Origin: HGM11416 sp045596285
Lineage (GTDB): Bacteria; Bacillota; Clostridia; Christensenellales; Borkfalkiaceae
Assembly: GCA_045596285.1 (NCBI GenBank)
Contig: JAZOCA010000022.1
Location: 1 to 6,536, forward strand
Reading direction: 5' to 3'
Length of the DNA stretch: 6,536 nucleotides
Positions 5,850-6,536 of this stretch are shown piece by piece. Made by a program: the position numbers and the translations under genes. Below the pieces are notes generated by a model. The model searched no databases. It saw only the letters and a program-made list of their open reading frames with translations, and had not been told where the DNA came from. Numbering within the stretch: position 1 is the stretch's first letter; each line of letters opens with the position of its first letter.

Positions 5850-6314
5850 ATGCAAGAAAAATTTTTAAGCGGTTTATTATCCCTAATCTTTTGTGCTGTT
5901 ACCTTTCTTTTTTTTACCCTTTATATTGTAAAAGAGCCCATTTTGTTTAATTGCGATAAGGGCAAGTATTCCTTTTATTTAAAAAAATCTTCTTCTAATT
6001 GCGAAATCGTTCGCGTTTTGGCAAGCGACGCCCCCATTTATAAAAGTAATCTGCTTTGCGTAAAAGGGGAAAGTTTGCATTTTGATGCGGAAAATTATAA
6101 CGAAGAAGGGCTTGCGTATTGCGAAAGTAAAATACGTGAATATGGCGCGCACCTTGTATTTTACGAAAGTGGCGCGTGGGGCGAAAATCTTTATTATTAC
6201 ACCGCAAAAATAAAAAATTACGTAATAATATCGGGTAAAAGGGTAAATATTCATCTTGCAAAAGGCGAAAATTCGGTTGCGATAGGAAGTCCTTTGATTT
6301 TCGGTTCTTATTAA
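5850..6314 (+). CDS. Small membrane-anchored protein, possibly YwmB-like
   Basis: The 154-aa protein has one hydrophobic segment at about 7-27 and the rest is probably outside the membrane. I do not firmly recognise it. The C-terminal half (about 66-154) resembles in style the YwmB/DUF1779 family of Bacillota: a central EYGAHLVFYES helix-strand segment, then a stretch ending IGSPLIFGSY, comparable with the 'GTPIVTTEY'-type end I recall for YwmB. It is much shorter than B. subtilis YwmB (about 240 aa), as if only one half of that protein were present. In Bacillus ywmB lies beside murAA and spoIID; here no such neighbour is in view, though the window ends soon after. Cysteines occur at 15, 35, 51, 70 and 91. 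The ribosome site GGAAG (5839-5843) lies 6 bp before the ATG. Base use resembles that of its neighbours. That it is a real gene is fairly sure; the family is tentative. Confidence 0.75.
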   Translation: MQEKFLSGLLSLIFCAVTFLFFTLYIVKEPILFNCDKGKYSFYLKKSSSNCEIVRVLASDAPIYKSNLLCVKGESLHFDAENYNEEGLAYCESKIREYGAHLVFYESGAWGENLYYYTAKIKNYVIISGKRVNIHLAKGENSVAIGSPLIFGSY

Positions 6315-6320
6315 ATTTAA

Positions 6321-6533
6321 GGCGATGTCACAAACAACGACTGATTTTTTTAATTAATAAAAATATTTTATATTAAGCATAAAATACGGTTTAGATGCAA
6401 GTAAGAGCAGGCATTTATGAATTTTTGTAAGGGAGCGTACTTGTTGTACGCAGGAATTGCAAAAATTTATAAATAACGAACTATTACGCCGTAGATAAAC
6501 CGCATTTTATCAGTCATTTGTTGTGACAGAGCC
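6321..6533. repeat. Long imperfect palindrome with terminal inverted repeats (MITE-like)
   Basis: The ends at 6321-6344 and 6510-6533 are inverted repeats, identical at 19 of 24 positions, both starting GGC and sharing TGTCACAA and GACTGA. Internal arms (6381-6440 and 6446-6508) also match in inverted orientation, with blocks such as CGGTTTA and AATTTTTG, and meet at a perfect apical stem GCGTAC-TTGTT-GTACGC (6435-6451). The left arm has about 35 extra AT-rich bases (6345-6380). There is no long ORF, so this would be a non-autonomous element; the GGCTCTGTCACAA-type end resembles insertion-sequence termini, but I cannot assign a family. It begins 6 bp after the stop codon of the preceding gene and may serve as its terminator. 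The flank beyond 6536 is missing, so target duplication cannot be judged. Confidence 0.7.
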
Positions 6534-6536
6534 AAA

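Noticed and set aside
5979..6261. Two overlapping minus-strand ORFs (91 and 88 codons)
   Set aside because: They are in two different frames opposite the gene at 5850, with no ribosome site; the plus-strand frame has a start, ribosome site and coherent membrane protein.

Overview
The window looks like chromosomal DNA from a low-GC, Gram-positive-type anaerobe, most likely an uncultured gut member of the Clostridia. Supporting this are AT-rich intergenic DNA, a Na/Pi cotransporter fused to a PhoU-like tail, a VanW-domain protein, a small YwmB-like protein, sigma-A-like promoters, and GC-rich palindromic repeats of a kind I recall from such genomes. The taxonomic call is inference. No rRNA, tRNA, CRISPR array, transposase gene or plasmid feature was seen.

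Layout. Bases 1-337 hold no gene: first a palindromic repeat cut by the left edge, then a row of small hairpins (147-236), then two tandem minus-strand terminators. Next come two minus-strand genes, the Na/Pi cotransporter (338-2086) and, upstream of it, family I inorganic pyrophosphatase (2196-2729). A divergent control region (2730-3013) carries strong candidate promoters for pyrophosphatase and for the plus-strand VanW gene (3014-4111), with a perfect GC-rich dyad between them. VanW converges on a minus-strand MATE transporter (4305-5669), and a bidirectional terminator lies between them. MATE is divergent from a short membrane-anchored protein of uncertain family (5850-6314), which may be preceded by a seven-codon leader ORF. 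The right end (6321-6533) is a long imperfect palindrome with terminal inverted repeats, resembling a MITE.

How the genes fit together. Pyrophosphatase releases orthophosphate and the Na/Pi-PhoU protein moves it across the membrane, so the left pair looks like a small phosphate-handling unit. VanW and the YwmB-like protein are probably cell-surface proteins, and MATE is a cation-coupled exporter of unknown substrate. These three show no obvious shared pathway. No clearly new multi-gene system is visible. The most unusual signal is a 22-bp motif present three times between genes, with two near-identical inverted copies bracketing the VanW gene.
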